This document shows, piece by piece, positions 16,596 through 25,915 of a stretch of 64,000 nt of DNA (the first letter of the stretch is position 1; every line of letters begins with the position of its first letter). The DNA is taken from NCBI GenBank assembly GCA_017560945.1, contig JAFZDY010000049.1, positions 21,530-85,529 of the forward strand. The letters run 5' to 3'. The translations under genes were made by a program, and so were the position numbers. Origin of the DNA: Bacteroidaceae bacterium. GTDB taxonomy: Bacteria > Bacteroidota > Bacteroidia > Bacteroidales > Bacteroidaceae. A model generated the notes under the pieces. It saw only the letters and a program-made list of their open reading frames with translations, was not told the DNA's origin and did not search any database.

Positions 16596-16613
16596 GAATT
16601 TGCGTATTAATAG

Positions 16614-17408
16614 ATGATTCACCTCGAAGAATTAACCACCCAAGTACGAAAGTTAGCCATTGAAATAGGTGCTTTCCTAAGAGAGGAGAGCCTTCACTTT
16701 CAACGTGAAAAGGTGCAGGAAAAGAATGCCCATGACTATGTTTCATACGTGGATAAGGAATCGGAGAAACGCATAGTTTCCCGTTTGCGTGAATTGCTTC
16801 CCGAAGCTGGATTCATTGCTGAAGAGGGAAGTGGAAACCTTACTACCGAAGAATATTGTTGGGTGGTTGATCCCTTGGATGGTACTACTAACTTCATCCA
16901 TCAGAATGCCCCCTTTTGTGTAAGCATTGCCTTGCGCAATCGTGAAGAGATATTGTTAGGTGTGGTGTACGAGGTGTGTCGCGACGAATGTTTTTGGGCG
17001 TGGAAGGGAAGTCCCGCATATTTGAATGGTGAAGAGATACACGTTACTTCGATAGACAATCTCGATCATGCGTTCATTGAAATAGGATTTCCCTACGATG
17101 CTGAACGATTTCGTCCCATTGTCACTCGGTTAATTGAGCGATTGTACGGACGTGTTGGAGGGGTACGCTTATTAGGTTCGGCGGCCGTGGAGTTATGCTA
17201 TATTGCCGCAGGCCGATTCGAAGCAAGATTTGAGGGATTGCTTGGCCCTTGGGATATTGCTGCAGGTACAATAATCCTGACACAAGCGGGAGGAAAAGTA
17301 ACCGATTTTCGCGGAGGTGATACCTTCTATTCGGGACACGAAGTGTTAGCTTCAAACGACCTCATACACCAACAATTACTTGAAATTATTGAGGAAATAC
17401 AAAAATAA
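16614..17408 (+). CDS. inositol monophosphatase family protein
   Basis: The protein has 264 residues with the full metal site of the IMPase family: the Glu of FIAEEGSGN near 64-72, WVVDPLDGTTNFIHQ near 82-96, and GPWDIAAGTIILTQAGG near 207-223. The family dephosphorylates inositol phosphates, 3'-phosphoadenosine nucleotides (CysQ) or related sugars. The lack of any sulphate-assimilation neighbours and the SuhB-like motifs fit a SuhB-type enzyme, but the substrate is not settled by sequence. It follows the MORN gene and ends at a terminator 3 bases later. Confidence 0.85.
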   Translation: MIHLEELTTQVRKLAIEIGAFLREESLHFQREKVQEKNAHDYVSYVDKESEKRIVSRLRELLPEAGFIAEEGSGNLTTEEYCWVVDPLDGTTNFIHQNAPFCVSIALRNREEILLGVVYEVCRDECFWAWKGSPAYLNGEEIHVTSIDNLDHAFIEIGFPYDAERFRPIVTRLIERLYGRVGGVRLLGSAAVELCYIAAGRFEARFEGLLGPWDIAAGTIILTQAGGKVTDFRGGDTFYSGHEVLASNDLIHQQLLEIIEEIQK

Positions 17409-17411
17409 AAG

Positions 17412-17431
17412 GGGAAAAAGCTATTTTTCCC
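17412..17431 (+). terminator. terminator after the IMPase gene
   Basis: GGGAAAAA (17412-17419) pairs with TTTTTCCC (17424-17431) across a 4-base loop, followed by TTTTTT. Confidence 0.7.
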
Positions 17432-17442
17432 TTTTTTCTTTC

Positions 17443-17450
17443 TATATTTG
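17443..17450 (+). promoter_or_regulatory. -7 promoter box for the YhcH-family gene
   Basis: TATATTTG lies 50 bases before ATG 17501 and directly after the preceding terminator. Confidence 0.5.
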
Positions 17451-17500
17451 TGGACATTTTAAAGAAATGGACATTTATTAACTTAACACATAAAAATAAC

Positions 17501-17941
17501 ATGATACTTGACACGCTTGACAATTTAGAGAAATACGTTTCCTTGAATCCCTTGTTTCCTCAGACAATTGAGTATTTGAAGAACACCGACTTGAATGCCT
17601 TGGAAGAGGGACAAGTGAAAGTGCTTGGTGATGATATTATAGTGAATGTTTCTCAAACCTTGCCTAAGGTTAAGGAAGATGCCAAGTTGGAAACTCATAG
17701 AAAGTATGTCGACATTCAGATTCCCCTCTCGGGATATGAAATTATGGGTTACACTTCGGCAAACGACCTTCCCATGGCTGAGTATGATGCGGAGAAAGAC
17801 GTAACCTTTTATGAGGGATTGGCAGAAAACTACTTTATCGTAAAACCTGGTATGTTCACCATTTTCTTTCCTCAAGATGGACATGCACCTGCTATTACCA
17901 ATACAGGTGTGAAGAAAATCATCGTAAAAATATTGGCATAA
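17501..17941 (+). CDS. YhcH/YjgK/YiaL family protein
   Basis: The protein has 146 residues from MILDTLDNLEKYVSLNP, the family's usual N-terminus. It is a cupin-like beta-sandwich family; ETHRKYVDIQIPLSGYEIMGY and the DGHAPAI segment (likely metal-ligand His) are typical. Members are linked to sialic acid and other sugar metabolism, with a proposed anomerase or isomerase role, so the exact reaction is uncertain. It is 39 bases before glgB and probably in the same transcript. An upstream in-frame ATG at 17450 would lie in the -7 box and is rejected. Confidence 0.8.
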   Translation: MILDTLDNLEKYVSLNPLFPQTIEYLKNTDLNALEEGQVKVLGDDIIVNVSQTLPKVKEDAKLETHRKYVDIQIPLSGYEIMGYTSANDLPMAEYDAEKDVTFYEGLAENYFIVKPGMFTIFFPQDGHAPAITNTGVKKIIVKILA

Positions 17942-17980
17942 TCTAACTTTAAAAAAATAAAACCCACCTCTATAGGAATC

Positions 17981-19996
17981 ATGGATACCCAGTTGACACT
18001 TATCAAAAACGACCCTTGGTTAGCACCTTATGAAGAGGCTATTAGTGGACGCTATCAATTCGTAAAGAATAAACTGAAGGAATTGACCAATAATGGAAAA
18101 CTATTGTTGTCCAACATTGCCAATCGCCATATGTACTTTGGATTGCATCGTACGAAGGACGGTTGGGTCTTCAGGGAATGGGCACCCAATGCTACCGAAA
18201 TTTATCTGATAGGAGATTTCAATGATTGGCAGGAGGATCCCAAGTACAAGTTACGTCGAAAGAATGTGGTGAATTGGGAATTGACACTTCCGGCCGATGC
18301 AATAAAGCATGGCGATCTTTATAAACTCAAAGTCCGTTGGGATGGTGGAGAGGGAGAGCGCATCCCCTCGTGTGCACGCAGAGTGATTCAAGATTCGGTG
18401 ACTCATATCTTCAGTGCGCAGGTTTGGGCGCCCGAGCAACCTTATAAATTCAAGAATCGAAATTTCTATCCGAAGGCAGAACCATTGCTCATTTATGAGT
18501 GCCACATAGGTATGGCTGCCCAAGAGGAGAAGGTTGGTACATATACGGAGTTTCGTGAACAAATTCTTCCTCGTATAGCTGCTGATGGGTACAATTGTAT
18601 CCAGATTATGGCTATCCAAGAGCATCCCTATTATGGAAGTTTTGGTTATCATGTGAGTAACTTCTTTGCTCCGTCATCGCGCTTTGGTACGCCAGAGGAA
18701 TTGAAACAATTGATAGACGAAGCACATGGTATGGGCATTGCCGTTATCATGGATATCGTACATTCACATGCTGTAAAGAATGAAGTAGAAGGGCTTGGAA
18801 ACTTTGCAGGTGACCCTAATCAATACTTCTATCCTGGTGAACGTCACGATCATCCAGCATGGGATTCGCTTTGTTTTGACTATGGAAAGAATGAGGTGAT
18901 ACATTTCCTACTTTCCAATTGTAAGTATTGGATGGACGAATTCAAGTTCGACGGATTTCGTTTCGATGGAGTCACATCCATGCTTTATTATAGCCATGGA
19001 TTGGGCGAAGCCTTCTGTAATTATGGTGATTATTATAATGGAGGACAAGACGATAATGCTATTTGTTATTTGACACTTGCCAATATTCTTATCCACGAGG
19101 TTAATCCACGAGCCATTACCATTGCAGAGGAGGTTTCAGGAATGCCGGGCTTGGCTGCTCCCTTCCTTGCTGGAGGTTATGGATTTGACTATCGAATGGC
19201 TATGAATATTCCTGACTATTGGATTAAGACCATCAAGGAGAAGAAGGATGAGGATTGGAAACCGAGTAGTCTTTATTGGGAAGTGACTAATCGCCGCGAA
19301 GATGAGAAAACCATTTCGTATGCAGAAAGCCACGACCAAGCATTGGTAGGTGATAAGACCATCATCTTCCGCTTAGTGGATGCCGATATGTATTGGCATT
19401 TCAAGAAGGGTGATGAGAATCATATGGCAACTCGAGGCATTGCTTTGCACAAGATGATACGTTTACTCACGGCTACAACTATCAATGGTGGTTACCTCAA
19501 CTTTATGGGCAACGAGTTTGGACATCCTGAATGGATTGACTTTCCGCGTGAGGGAAATGGATGGTCACATAAGTATGCTCGTCGTCAATGGAACTTAGTT
19601 GATAATGAGGAACTCTGTTATCATTACTTGGGCGATTTTGATAAAGAAATGATGAAACTTATCCGTAGTGTGCGCAATTTCCATAGAACTGAATTGGTTG
19701 AGGTGTGGCACAACGATGGTGATCAAGTTCTTGCATATAAGCGTGGCGATCTGTTGTTTGTCTTTAATTTTAGTCCTGATCGTTCATATACTGATTACGG
19801 ATTCCTTGTACCCACAGGAGCATATGATGTGGTATTGAATTCCGATTCTCCAGCTTTTGGTGGTTTTGGTTTGACGGATGACTCCATTCGACATTTTACC
19901 AATCACGACCCCTTGTACAAGAAGGTACGCAAAGAGTGGCTAAAACTCTATATTCCTGCACGTTCGGCTATGGTGCTTAGGAAAGTGAGAAATTGA
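17981..19996 (+). CDS. glgB: 1,4-alpha-glucan branching enzyme, GH13_8 type
   Basis: The protein has 671 residues. It makes alpha-1,6 branches in glycogen in the cytosol. A CBM48 domain (residues about 60-150, FREWAPNATEIYLIGDFNDW) precedes the GH13 barrel. Catalytic residues are Asp329 in DGFRFDGVTSM, Glu383 in ITIAEEVSGMPG, and the late Asp in YAESHDQALVGDKT. Length and motifs follow the eukaryotic-type subfamily (GH13_8) found in Bacteroidota rather than the E. coli-type enzyme. No other glycogen gene is adjacent. Confidence 0.93.
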   Translation: MDTQLTLIKNDPWLAPYEEAISGRYQFVKNKLKELTNNGKLLLSNIANRHMYFGLHRTKDGWVFREWAPNATEIYLIGDFNDWQEDPKYKLRRKNVVNWELTLPADAIKHGDLYKLKVRWDGGEGERIPSCARRVIQDSVTHIFSAQVWAPEQPYKFKNRNFYPKAEPLLIYECHIGMAAQEEKVGTYTEFREQILPRIAADGYNCIQIMAIQEHPYYGSFGYHVSNFFAPSSRFGTPEELKQLIDEAHGMGIAVIMDIVHSHAVKNEVEGLGNFAGDPNQYFYPGERHDHPAWDSLCFDYGKNEVIHFLLSNCKYWMDEFKFDGFRFDGVTSMLYYSHGLGEAFCNYGDYYNGGQDDNAICYLTLANILIHEVNPRAITIAEEVSGMPGLAAPFLAGGYGFDYRMAMNIPDYWIKTIKEKKDEDWKPSSLYWEVTNRREDEKTISYAESHDQALVGDKTIIFRLVDADMYWHFKKGDENHMATRGIALHKMIRLLTATTINGGYLNFMGNEFGHPEWIDFPREGNGWSHKYARRQWNLVDNEELCYHYLGDFDKEMMKLIRSVRNFHRTELVEVWHNDGDQVLAYKRGDLLFVFNFSPDRSYTDYGFLVPTGAYDVVLNSDSPAFGGFGLTDDSIRHFTNHDPLYKKVRKEWLKLYIPARSAMVLRKVRN

Positions 19997-20011
19997 AGAA
20001 TCATATGAGTG

Positions 20012-20063
20012 AATCCGACAGGGATAGTGCAAGTCTTATTTTGTACATAGTGCCTGTCGGATT
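20012..20063 (+). terminator. glgB terminator
   Basis: A perfect 11-bp inverted repeat (AATCCGACAGG, 20012-20022, with 20053-20063) with a 30-base loop is followed by TTCTT. The loop is long, so termination strength is uncertain. Confidence 0.6.
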
Positions 20064-20073
20064 TTCTTAATGA

Positions 20074-21276
20074 ATGTATAAATCTTTAATCATGCGAAAT
20101 TATAGAAACAACTTTTCTAGATATCGATTAGTGATTGATGCCGTGTGTGGCATTCTCTTTTTAGCATTCAGCTTTGTCTATCTCTACGTGGTACAAGGCG
20201 AACTCATGCGTTGCCTTTGGCGCGATTGCTTGGGGAAAGAAACTTATTCTCCTTTATGGGGAGCATTGGTTATCACTTGCTTCCTTTGGATTGGACAATG
20301 GCTATTGGAGAGATTGACACGTTTCGGTCGTACATGGGTGGCTCTCCCATATTTTTCAGCTTATTGTGCATTGGCGTTTCTTACCTGTGTGACTCCTATT
20401 GAGTCGGGTGTCGATTCGTGTACGTATGTCCTAGGATGGGATGGCCTATGGTGGTTGTTCCCTGGCTCACTGATCATATATCTTATTGTTGGAATTATAA
20501 TTCGGTGTCGAAGGGCTGTTGTTAGAGAAAGGTCGTTGACAGAGTTGTTGATTTCGAATCTCATAACCCTCATTATTTTTTCGTATGCAACCGGTAGCAT
20601 TGGAAATACTAATGAACTACTTCGTAATGAATTGCTTGTGTCGCAATGCATCCGTGATCAACGTTATGAGGATGCTTTGCTCGTAGGTAAAAAGTCGTTG
20701 AACAATACTCCTTCGTTGACGACTTTGCGTGCTTTTGCGCTTTCTCACAATGGGATATTGGGAGAATCCTTGTTTGAATATCCTCAAAGTGATGGAACTA
20801 ACGGATTGTTTTTTCAAAAAGAATTTTCTGGTGTGCATGGCTTTACCAATGAGGATATTATAAGTCACTTGGGTGGAGTACCCTGTGAAGAAGGTGAGCC
20901 TGTGGTTGATTATCTACAACGCCTTTGTGAATCTGATTCCACGGCTACTTCTCAAGCGTTGGATTACTACTTATCTGCACTTTTACTTGAAAAACGATTG
21001 AGCGATTTTTATCAAGCCCTGTTACAATATTGGCCAAAGGATACTGCTTTGCCTCGTCATTACCAAGAGGCATTGATTCTCTATGTGCAAGAGGTTGAGA
21101 GTGCTTCTCCCCCTGCTCAAATGTGTACTTCTCCCATAGAGGAACGCTACGAAGAATTTCTTCAATTACGCAATCAGTATGCTGATTCTTTGCACCAGAA
21201 GAATTACACTCGTCGTAAGTTTGGTGACACTTATTGGTGGTACTATTGCTTTGGTGGTGTGAGTGATTCAAAGTAA
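20074..21276 (+). CDS. membrane protein, DUF6057-like
   Basis: The protein has 400 residues; ATG 20092 is an alternative start. Hydrophobic segments lie near 23-41, 62-77, 90-108, 124-147 and 160-175. A soluble C-terminal half of about 220 residues looks helical and repeat-like (QRYEDALLVGKKSLNNTP, LRAFALSHNGILGESLFEYPQ, ALDYYLSALLLEKRLSDFYQAL, LPRHYQEALILY). The pattern resembles the Bacteroidota-specific DUF6057 family, whose function is unknown; this assignment is from memory of the family. It is followed by recX after 27 bases, a pairing that says nothing clear about function. Confidence 0.6.
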   Translation: MYKSLIMRNYRNNFSRYRLVIDAVCGILFLAFSFVYLYVVQGELMRCLWRDCLGKETYSPLWGALVITCFLWIGQWLLERLTRFGRTWVALPYFSAYCALAFLTCVTPIESGVDSCTYVLGWDGLWWLFPGSLIIYLIVGIIIRCRRAVVRERSLTELLISNLITLIIFSYATGSIGNTNELLRNELLVSQCIRDQRYEDALLVGKKSLNNTPSLTTLRAFALSHNGILGESLFEYPQSDGTNGLFFQKEFSGVHGFTNEDIISHLGGVPCEEGEPVVDYLQRLCESDSTATSQALDYYLSALLLEKRLSDFYQALLQYWPKDTALPRHYQEALILYVQEVESASPPAQMCTSPIEERYEEFLQLRNQYADSLHQKNYTRRKFGDTYWWYYCFGGVSDSK

Positions 21277-21303
21277 AAGTATTCATAAAATCAAACTACA
21301 AGG

Positions 21304-21792
21304 ATGAAGGAATTGACAGAACGCGAAGCATTCAATAAAGCCGCCGTATATTGTTCTCGTAGCGAGCATTGTGTTTCTGAAGTTTGTGGGAAATTACGAC
21401 AATGGGGCGTGACGAATAGTGATGTACAACAACGCATAATTGAACAATTGAAGGAGGAAAAATACATCGATGAAAACCGTTTTTGTCACGCTTTTGTACA
21501 CGACAAATTCAACTTTAACCATTGGGGACGTCAAAAGATTGCTATGTATCTTTCACAAAAGCATTTGCCATCTGTATACATTGAAGAAGCCCTGCAAGAG
21601 ATTGGTGATGATGACTCCTTGCAAGCAGCCAAGAAATTATTGGAGGCAAAGTTGCCTTCTGTCAAGGCCGAGAATGGGTACGAACTATATGTCAAGTTGA
21701 TGCGCTTTGCCTCGAGTCGTGGAATTGAGATGGATATTGCTCGCCGAGCTATCCGTCAGTTAGTGGACGGAGTACAGTGCAACGAAGAATAA
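21304..21792 (+). CDS. recX: RecA regulatory protein RecX
   Basis: The 162-residue, mostly helical protein has the RecX three-helix repeats: AFNKAAVYCSRSEHCVSEVCGKLRQWGV, then KYIDENRFCHAFVHDKFNFNHWGRQKIAMYLSQKHLP (the most conserved block), then a shorter C-terminal repeat. RecX binds RecA filaments in the cytosol and limits recombination and SOS activity. The recA gene is not in the window. Confidence 0.85.
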   Translation: MKELTEREAFNKAAVYCSRSEHCVSEVCGKLRQWGVTNSDVQQRIIEQLKEEKYIDENRFCHAFVHDKFNFNHWGRQKIAMYLSQKHLPSVYIEEALQEIGDDDSLQAAKKLLEAKLPSVKAENGYELYVKLMRFASSRGIEMDIARRAIRQLVDGVQCNEE

Positions 21793-21794
21793 CG

Positions 21795-21833
21795 AAAGGG
21801 TGTGTCTATGAGAAAACAATGGACACACCCTTT
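21795..21833 (+). terminator. recX terminator
   Basis: A perfect 12-bp inverted repeat (AAAGGGTGTGTC, 21795-21806, with 21822-21833) continues into TTTTTT. It starts two bases after the recX stop and lies between convergent recX and sod. Confidence 0.85.
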
Positions 21834-21846
21834 TTTGTGAAAATAA

Positions 21847-22431
21847 TTATTTCATACGACGGGTTACCTCATCCCAATTGACAATTTTCCACAGATTTGA
21901 TATGTGGTCGGCTCGTCGGTTTTGATAATCTAGGTAGTAGGCATGTTCCCATACGTCGAATCCTAATAGTGGCGTTTTCCCATATCGTAGTGGTGTATCT
22001 CCATTGGGGTAAGGGTTTATTTCCAATTGACCTTTTTCGTTTAGGCAAAGCCATACCCAACCCGAGCCGAACAAACCTATACTGGCTTCGTTCATTTTTT
22101 TTTGCATCTCTTCGAAACTACCAAAATCTCTCACAATCAGTGTAGCGAGTACTCCATCGGGTTTTTCTAAACGAGGAGTAGGAGTGAATTGTAGGAAGTA
22201 TAGTTGATGGTTCATCACTTGGCCTGCATTGTTGTACACCGCCCCTTCTGGGGCATCTATCACTATTTCCTCGATGCTTTCTTCCTCAAGTGCAGTTCCT
22301 CTTATCAATTTTTCCAAGTTGTTAGCATAGGTTTGCAGATGTTTTCCGTAGTGGAAATCGATGGTTTCTTTGCTGATGATGGGTTCGAGCGCATCGGTAG
22401 CATAGGGTAGGGTTGGCACAAAGTTGCTCAT
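21847..22431 (-). CDS. sodB: superoxide dismutase, Fe/Mn family
   Basis: The protein has 194 residues from ATG 22431 (MSNFVPTLPYATDALEP). It converts superoxide to peroxide and oxygen in the cytosol. Metal ligands are His27 in FHYGKHLQTY, the His of VMNHQLYF, and Asp/His in FDVWEHAYYLDY. NNAGQVMNH places Gln where iron enzymes have it, so the iron or cambialistic type is more likely than a strict manganese enzyme; the symbol is given on that basis. In-frame residues upstream of the chosen start look like a hydrophobic tail but are not typical of the family. Confidence 0.9.
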   Translation of the reverse strand: MSNFVPTLPYATDALEPIISKETIDFHYGKHLQTYANNLEKLIRGTALEEESIEEIVIDAPEGAVYNNAGQVMNHQLYFLQFTPTPRLEKPDGVLATLIVRDFGSFEEMQKKMNEASIGLFGSGWVWLCLNEKGQLEINPYPNGDTPLRYGKTPLLGFDVWEHAYYLDYQNRRADHISNLWKIVNWDEVTRRMK

Positions 22432-22538
22432 AATACTTGCTATTAAAACAGTTAAACAATTCATATATTATTCATTATTATTTTTACTCTCTCAACAAGT
22501 TTTTTCTTCATAATGTTCAGCATTCGGGAAGAATAGTG

Positions 22539-22546
22539 TATCTTTG
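22539..22546 (+). promoter_or_regulatory. -7 promoter box for the HAD phosphatase gene
   Basis: TATCTTTG followed by CG lies 84 bases before ATG 22630. Confidence 0.5.
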
Positions 22547-22629
22547 CGAAGGAAAATAGGCTTGCAATAATTTGTCCGAATATGGTCCTTGTCAAGCAAG
22601 TCAGTATTTATAATTCATTATTATCTCTC

Positions 22630-23445
22630 ATGAACTACCGAATGATAGTGCTCGACCTCGATGGCACACTGACTAATAGTAAGAAAGAAATTACCCCTTA
22701 TACTCGTGAGACACTTATCCGAGCTCAACAACAGGGCATCAAGGTTGTGCTTGCCTCTGGTCGTCCCACCTATGGCATTGCCCCGATTGCCAACCAGTTG
22801 GAACTTTTTACCTATGGTGGTTACATCCTGGCGTACAATGGTGGCGAGATTATCGATTGGAAGAGCAAGGAGGTACTCCATGCTCAAGTGTTAGATCCTC
22901 AGGTGTTGCCCTATATGTATCGTTGTGCACAGGAGAACGGATTTGCCATCGTTACCTATCGCGATAACTTTGTCATTACCGAAACACCCGATGACGAGTA
23001 TGTGCAGAAGGAGGCTACTCTCAATTTGATGCAGACTTTGAAAGTTGAGAATTTCCTTGGATACATAGACTTCTCCATTCCCAAGTGTCTTATTGTAGGC
23101 GAAGCCGAACGTCTCTGCTTGCTTGAAAAGCAAATGTACGAGCAACTGAAGGAAACCAATGAAGTATACCGTTCCGAGCCTTATTTCCTTGAACTTGTTC
23201 CCAAAGGTATCGACAAGGCACAATCCCTGGAAGTATTGCTAAGGAAGGTTGGTATCAGTCGCGATGAAGTTATTGCCTGTGGTGATGGCTTCAATGACCT
23301 TTCTATGATTCGCTATGCCGGACTTGGTGTAGCCATGCACAATGCCCAACCTGTGGTGCGCGAGGCAGCGGATTTCATAACCCTTTCCAATGATGAGGAT
23401 GGCGTGGCTCACGTTGTTGAACAATTTATGCTGAAAAGGGATTGA
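22630..23445 (+). CDS. Cof-type HAD-IIB phosphatase
   Basis: The protein has 271 residues from MNYRMIVLDLDGTL; ATG 22642 is also possible. HAD motif I is DLDGTLTNSKKEI, motif II is the Ser of VVLASGRPT, the motif III lysine is in PKGIDKAQSLEVLL, and motif IV is GDGFNDLSMIRYAGLGVAM. The Cof cap domain of about 110 residues lies between motifs II and III. These enzymes hydrolyse small phosphates (sugar phosphates, FMN, pyridoxal phosphate) in the cytosol; the substrate cannot be told from sequence. Confidence 0.88.
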   Translation: MNYRMIVLDLDGTLTNSKKEITPYTRETLIRAQQQGIKVVLASGRPTYGIAPIANQLELFTYGGYILAYNGGEIIDWKSKEVLHAQVLDPQVLPYMYRCAQENGFAIVTYRDNFVITETPDDEYVQKEATLNLMQTLKVENFLGYIDFSIPKCLIVGEAERLCLLEKQMYEQLKETNEVYRSEPYFLELVPKGIDKAQSLEVLLRKVGISRDEVIACGDGFNDLSMIRYAGLGVAMHNAQPVVREAADFITLSNDEDGVAHVVEQFMLKRD

Positions 23446-23480
23446 ACTCTGTTCATTCAGGAAATTTACAGTCTTATACA

Positions 23481-23516
23481 ACAAAGCCATTCCTCCATAT
23501 GGAAGAATGGCTTTGT
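23481..23516 (+). terminator. terminator after the HAD phosphatase gene
   Basis: A perfect 12-bp inverted repeat (ACAAAGCCATTC, 23481-23492, with 23505-23516) is followed by TTTTTTT. It sits between convergent genes and ends plus-strand transcription. Confidence 0.8.
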
Positions 23517-23540
23517 TTTTTTGATAGTTGAATAGGTCAC

Positions 23541-24107
23541 CTATTTCTTTTTCTCCACTGACCAACCAAACTTGCCAATCTTTTTACCAAGTTCGTAGTA
23601 TCCACCATGGGAATATGCCATTAGACCGCTGGCTGCAAGGTCGAACTTGCCTGTTTCGGGGTCGAGAAACTTCTCATCGGCTTTGACATTAAGTACTTCG
23701 GCAATGAATATATCGTGAGAGCCAAGGGAGATAACCTCCTTCACGCGACACTCAATGCAGAGGGGAGATTCTTCGATGATAGGGCACTGCACACATTTGG
23801 CCTCACCTGGCGTGAGGTGCATCTCGGAGAACTTGTTATAGTCGCGTCCTGAACGTACACCGCACCAGTCGGTCGCAAAGGCCATATCCTTGGTGGTAAG
23901 GTTGATGACAAACTCCATATTCTTTTTCAGGATAGGATAGGAGTGTCGTTCGGGGCGTACGCTGATGTAGCACATCGCCGGCTCGGAACAAATGGTGCCC
24001 GTCCAAGCTACGGTGAGGATGTTGTACTCATCGGGTGTACTACCACAACTTACCAATGCGGCAGGCAAGGGATAAACCATTGTCCCAGGTTTCCAATCTA
24101 CTTTCAT
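23541..24107 (-). CDS. flavin reductase family protein (flavoredoxin-like)
   Basis: The 188-residue protein is a split-barrel flavin-binding domain. Typical segments are PLPAALVSCGSTPDEYNILTVAWTGTICSEP (FMN phosphate site), YISVRPERHSYPILKKNMEFVINL, and SPLCIECRV...SLGSHDIFIAEV. Relatives are FMN-binding electron carriers or NAD(P)H:flavin reductases in anaerobes. It carries several Cys (near 21, 82, 105, 108 and 117) with no clear cluster motif. It follows pyrI after 87 bases that hold a hairpin, so it is probably a separate unit. Confidence 0.8.
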   Translation of the reverse strand: MKVDWKPGTMVYPLPAALVSCGSTPDEYNILTVAWTGTICSEPAMCYISVRPERHSYPILKKNMEFVINLTTKDMAFATDWCGVRSGRDYNKFSEMHLTPGEAKCVQCPIIEESPLCIECRVKEVISLGSHDIFIAEVLNVKADEKFLDPETGKFDLAASGLMAYSHGGYYELGKKIGKFGWSVEKKK

Positions 24108-24132
24108 TGCTTGTAATTATTGGACTCGGACT

Positions 24133-24170
24133 ACACGGATTACGTAGTTCGATTTTTAAGTAATCCGTGT
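24133..24170 (-). terminator. repeat-derived hairpin between pyrI and flavin reductase
   Basis: An 11-bp inverted repeat (ACACGGATTAC, 24133-24143, with 24160-24170), flanked by further ATCCGTGT/AATCTGTG words. It has the same core as the glyA terminator. No T run follows directly on the minus strand, so its action as a terminator is uncertain. Confidence 0.4.
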
Positions 24171-24194
24171 AATCTGTGCCTAAATTATGTGTGA

Positions 24195-24653
24195 TTAAAC
24201 CAATTTAACCTTTTCAATATTCTGTGTCTTCTCACAATAGTGGCAACGCAGGATGCCTTTCTCTTTGTCTGTTACGTGGAAGAGAGTATCCATGCCAGGT
24301 TCATTGTTGGTGATGCACTTGGGATTGCCACACTTGACGATGCCGCGCATTTCGTCGGGTATGCTTACCGTCTTCTTCTCCACCACCTCGTAATTACGGA
24401 TGATATTGAGTTTTACGCTTGAAGCTACTACGGAAAGACGGCTGATTTCCTCGTCGGTGAAGAAACGGTCGGCCACCTTGATGATACCCTTGCGTCCCAA
24501 TTTCTTGCTCTCGAGGTTGGCACCAATAGTGATGGGAGTCTTCATATCCTGCAAGCCGAGGAGAGATACCACGGTGAAGACTTTCTCTGCTGGTATATGG
24601 TCGATAACCGTACCATTTTCAAGGGCGGCTACCTGAAGTTCTTTTTTGTCCAT
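24195..24653 (-). CDS. pyrI: aspartate carbamoyltransferase regulatory subunit
   Basis: The protein has 152 residues, normal for PyrI. It binds CTP/ATP and controls the PyrB catalytic trimer. The N-terminal allosteric domain has [21 protein letters not shown]. The C-terminal zinc domain has four Cys, in [10 protein letters not shown] and RCHYCEK, as expected. It starts 23 bases after pyrB, so the two subunits are co-transcribed. Confidence 0.95.
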   Translation of the reverse strand: MDKKELQVAALENGTVIDHIPAEKVFTVVSLLGLQDMKTPITIGANLESKKLGRKGIIKVADRFFTDEEISRLSVVASSVKLNIIRNYEVVEKKTVSIPDEMRGIVKCGNPKCITNNEPGMDTLFHVTDKEKGILRCHYCEKTQNIEKVKLV

Positions 24654-24676
24654 AAAATCTACTTGCGAAAATTGAG

Positions 24677-25624
24677 TTATTCTATTATCGTCTTGTCGTT
24701 TCTCACATCCTCAATGGTAATGCCCAAGCAGTCACAGATGATGGCTTGGCGAGCAAAGAGACCATTGTGGGCCTGTTGGAAGTAGTATGCCTTTTCGTTC
24801 GCATCCACGTCGTACGCAATTTCGTTTACACGAGGCAGTGGGTGTAGGATGCGCAAGTTGGGACGAGTGTTGGCCAACATACTATTCTTCAATATATACA
24901 CGTCCTTCACACGTTCGTACTCCATCAAGTCGGTGAAGCGTTCGCGTTGAACACGTGTCATATATAGGATGTCGGCTTCAGCAATAGTCTTTTCATCAAA
25001 CTCAGTGTGCTCTTCGTAGCGGATACCTTGTGCACGGCAATATGCCTTATACTCTTCGGGCATCTTCAATTCTTCGGGAGCGATGAAGTGGAAGGTAGGG
25101 TTGAAGTGTCTCATAGCCATCAGCAAAGAGTGTACGGTACGTCCATACTTAAGGTCACCTACCAAGTATATGTTCAGATTTTCCAGTGTACCCTGTGTCT
25201 TGTAGATGGAGTAGAGGTCGAGCATCGTTTGCGAAGGATGCTGGTTGGCTCCATCTCCTGCATTCAGGATGGGCACGGGTGCCACCTCGCTGGCATAGCG
25301 TGCTGCTCCTTCAAGATAGTGACGCATCACGATGACGTCGGCATAGTTGGATACCATCATGATGGTGTCCTTTAATGTCTCGCCCTTGGACGAACTCGTT
25401 ACCTTGGGGTCAGTGAAACCGATGACACGTGCACCAAGGCGGTTAGCAGCAGTCTCGAAACTCAGTCGAGTGCGGGTAGAGGGTTCAAAAAACAAAGTGG
25501 CCACTACTCGTCCGTCCAGAATCTTGCGGTTGGGATGTTCCTCAAAGAGTTTGGCCATCTCCAGCAGATACATTATTTTCTCCTTAGAGTGTTCTGCAAT
25601 GGTTACTAAACTTCTGTTTTCCAT
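24677..25624 (-). CDS. pyrB: aspartate carbamoyltransferase catalytic subunit
   Basis: The 315-residue protein catalyses carbamoyl phosphate plus aspartate to carbamoyl aspartate, the second step of pyrimidine synthesis. Carbamoyl-phosphate residues are in [19 protein letters not shown] near 47-65, then [36 protein letters not shown] near 125-144, and the aspartate loop [23 protein letters not shown] box (25670-25677, minus), one base from the -7 consensus, lies about 45 bases upstream. pyrC lies elsewhere in the window in another operon. Confidence 0.96.
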   Translation of the reverse strand: MENRSLVTIAEHSKEKIMYLLEMAKLFEEHPNRKILDGRVVATLFFEPSTRTRLSFETAANRLGARVIGFTDPKVTSSSKGETLKDTIMMVSNYADVIVMRHYLEGAARYASEVAPVPILNAGDGANQHPSQTMLDLYSIYKTQGTLENLNIYLVGDLKYGRTVHSLLMAMRHFNPTFHFIAPEELKMPEEYKAYCRAQGIRYEEHTEFDEKTIAEADILYMTRVQRERFTDLMEYERVKDVYILKNSMLANTRPNLRILHPLPRVNEIAYDVDANEKAYYFQQAHNGLFARQAIICDCLGITIEDVRNDKTIIE

Positions 25625-25846
25625 ACAATTCGGGTATATATGTATTATTTAGTTTTCCGTAAATCGGTGTAAAGGTACAAAATAAATTGATACGAGCGTA
25701 GTAGCGCGCCATGTTTTATTTAAAAATGAAAAAATAATTGTAGAACAGACTCTGATTCTTCCACTCCTCGTAACGATTGTCTTCAGGATTTCCCCTTTCG
25801 TAAAGTGCTAAGAAAGTTTAAAAATATTTCATCTACTATTAAATAA

Positions 25847-25878
25847 TTTGCACACCTATTCCATAGCACGTACTTTTG
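25847..25878 (+). promoter_or_regulatory. promoter of the TlpA-like lipoprotein operon
   Basis: TTTG (25847-25850), 20 bases, TACTTTTG (25871-25878). It lies 37 bases before ATG 25916. Confidence 0.7.
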
Positions 25879-25915
25879 TTCGAAAAACAATAAAGATAAG
25901 GTAAATTTGAATAAT

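Noticed and set aside
15759-16622. 287-codon open frame opposite the MORN gene
   Set aside because: It is a mirror of the repeated MORN codons and has no promoter or family resemblance.
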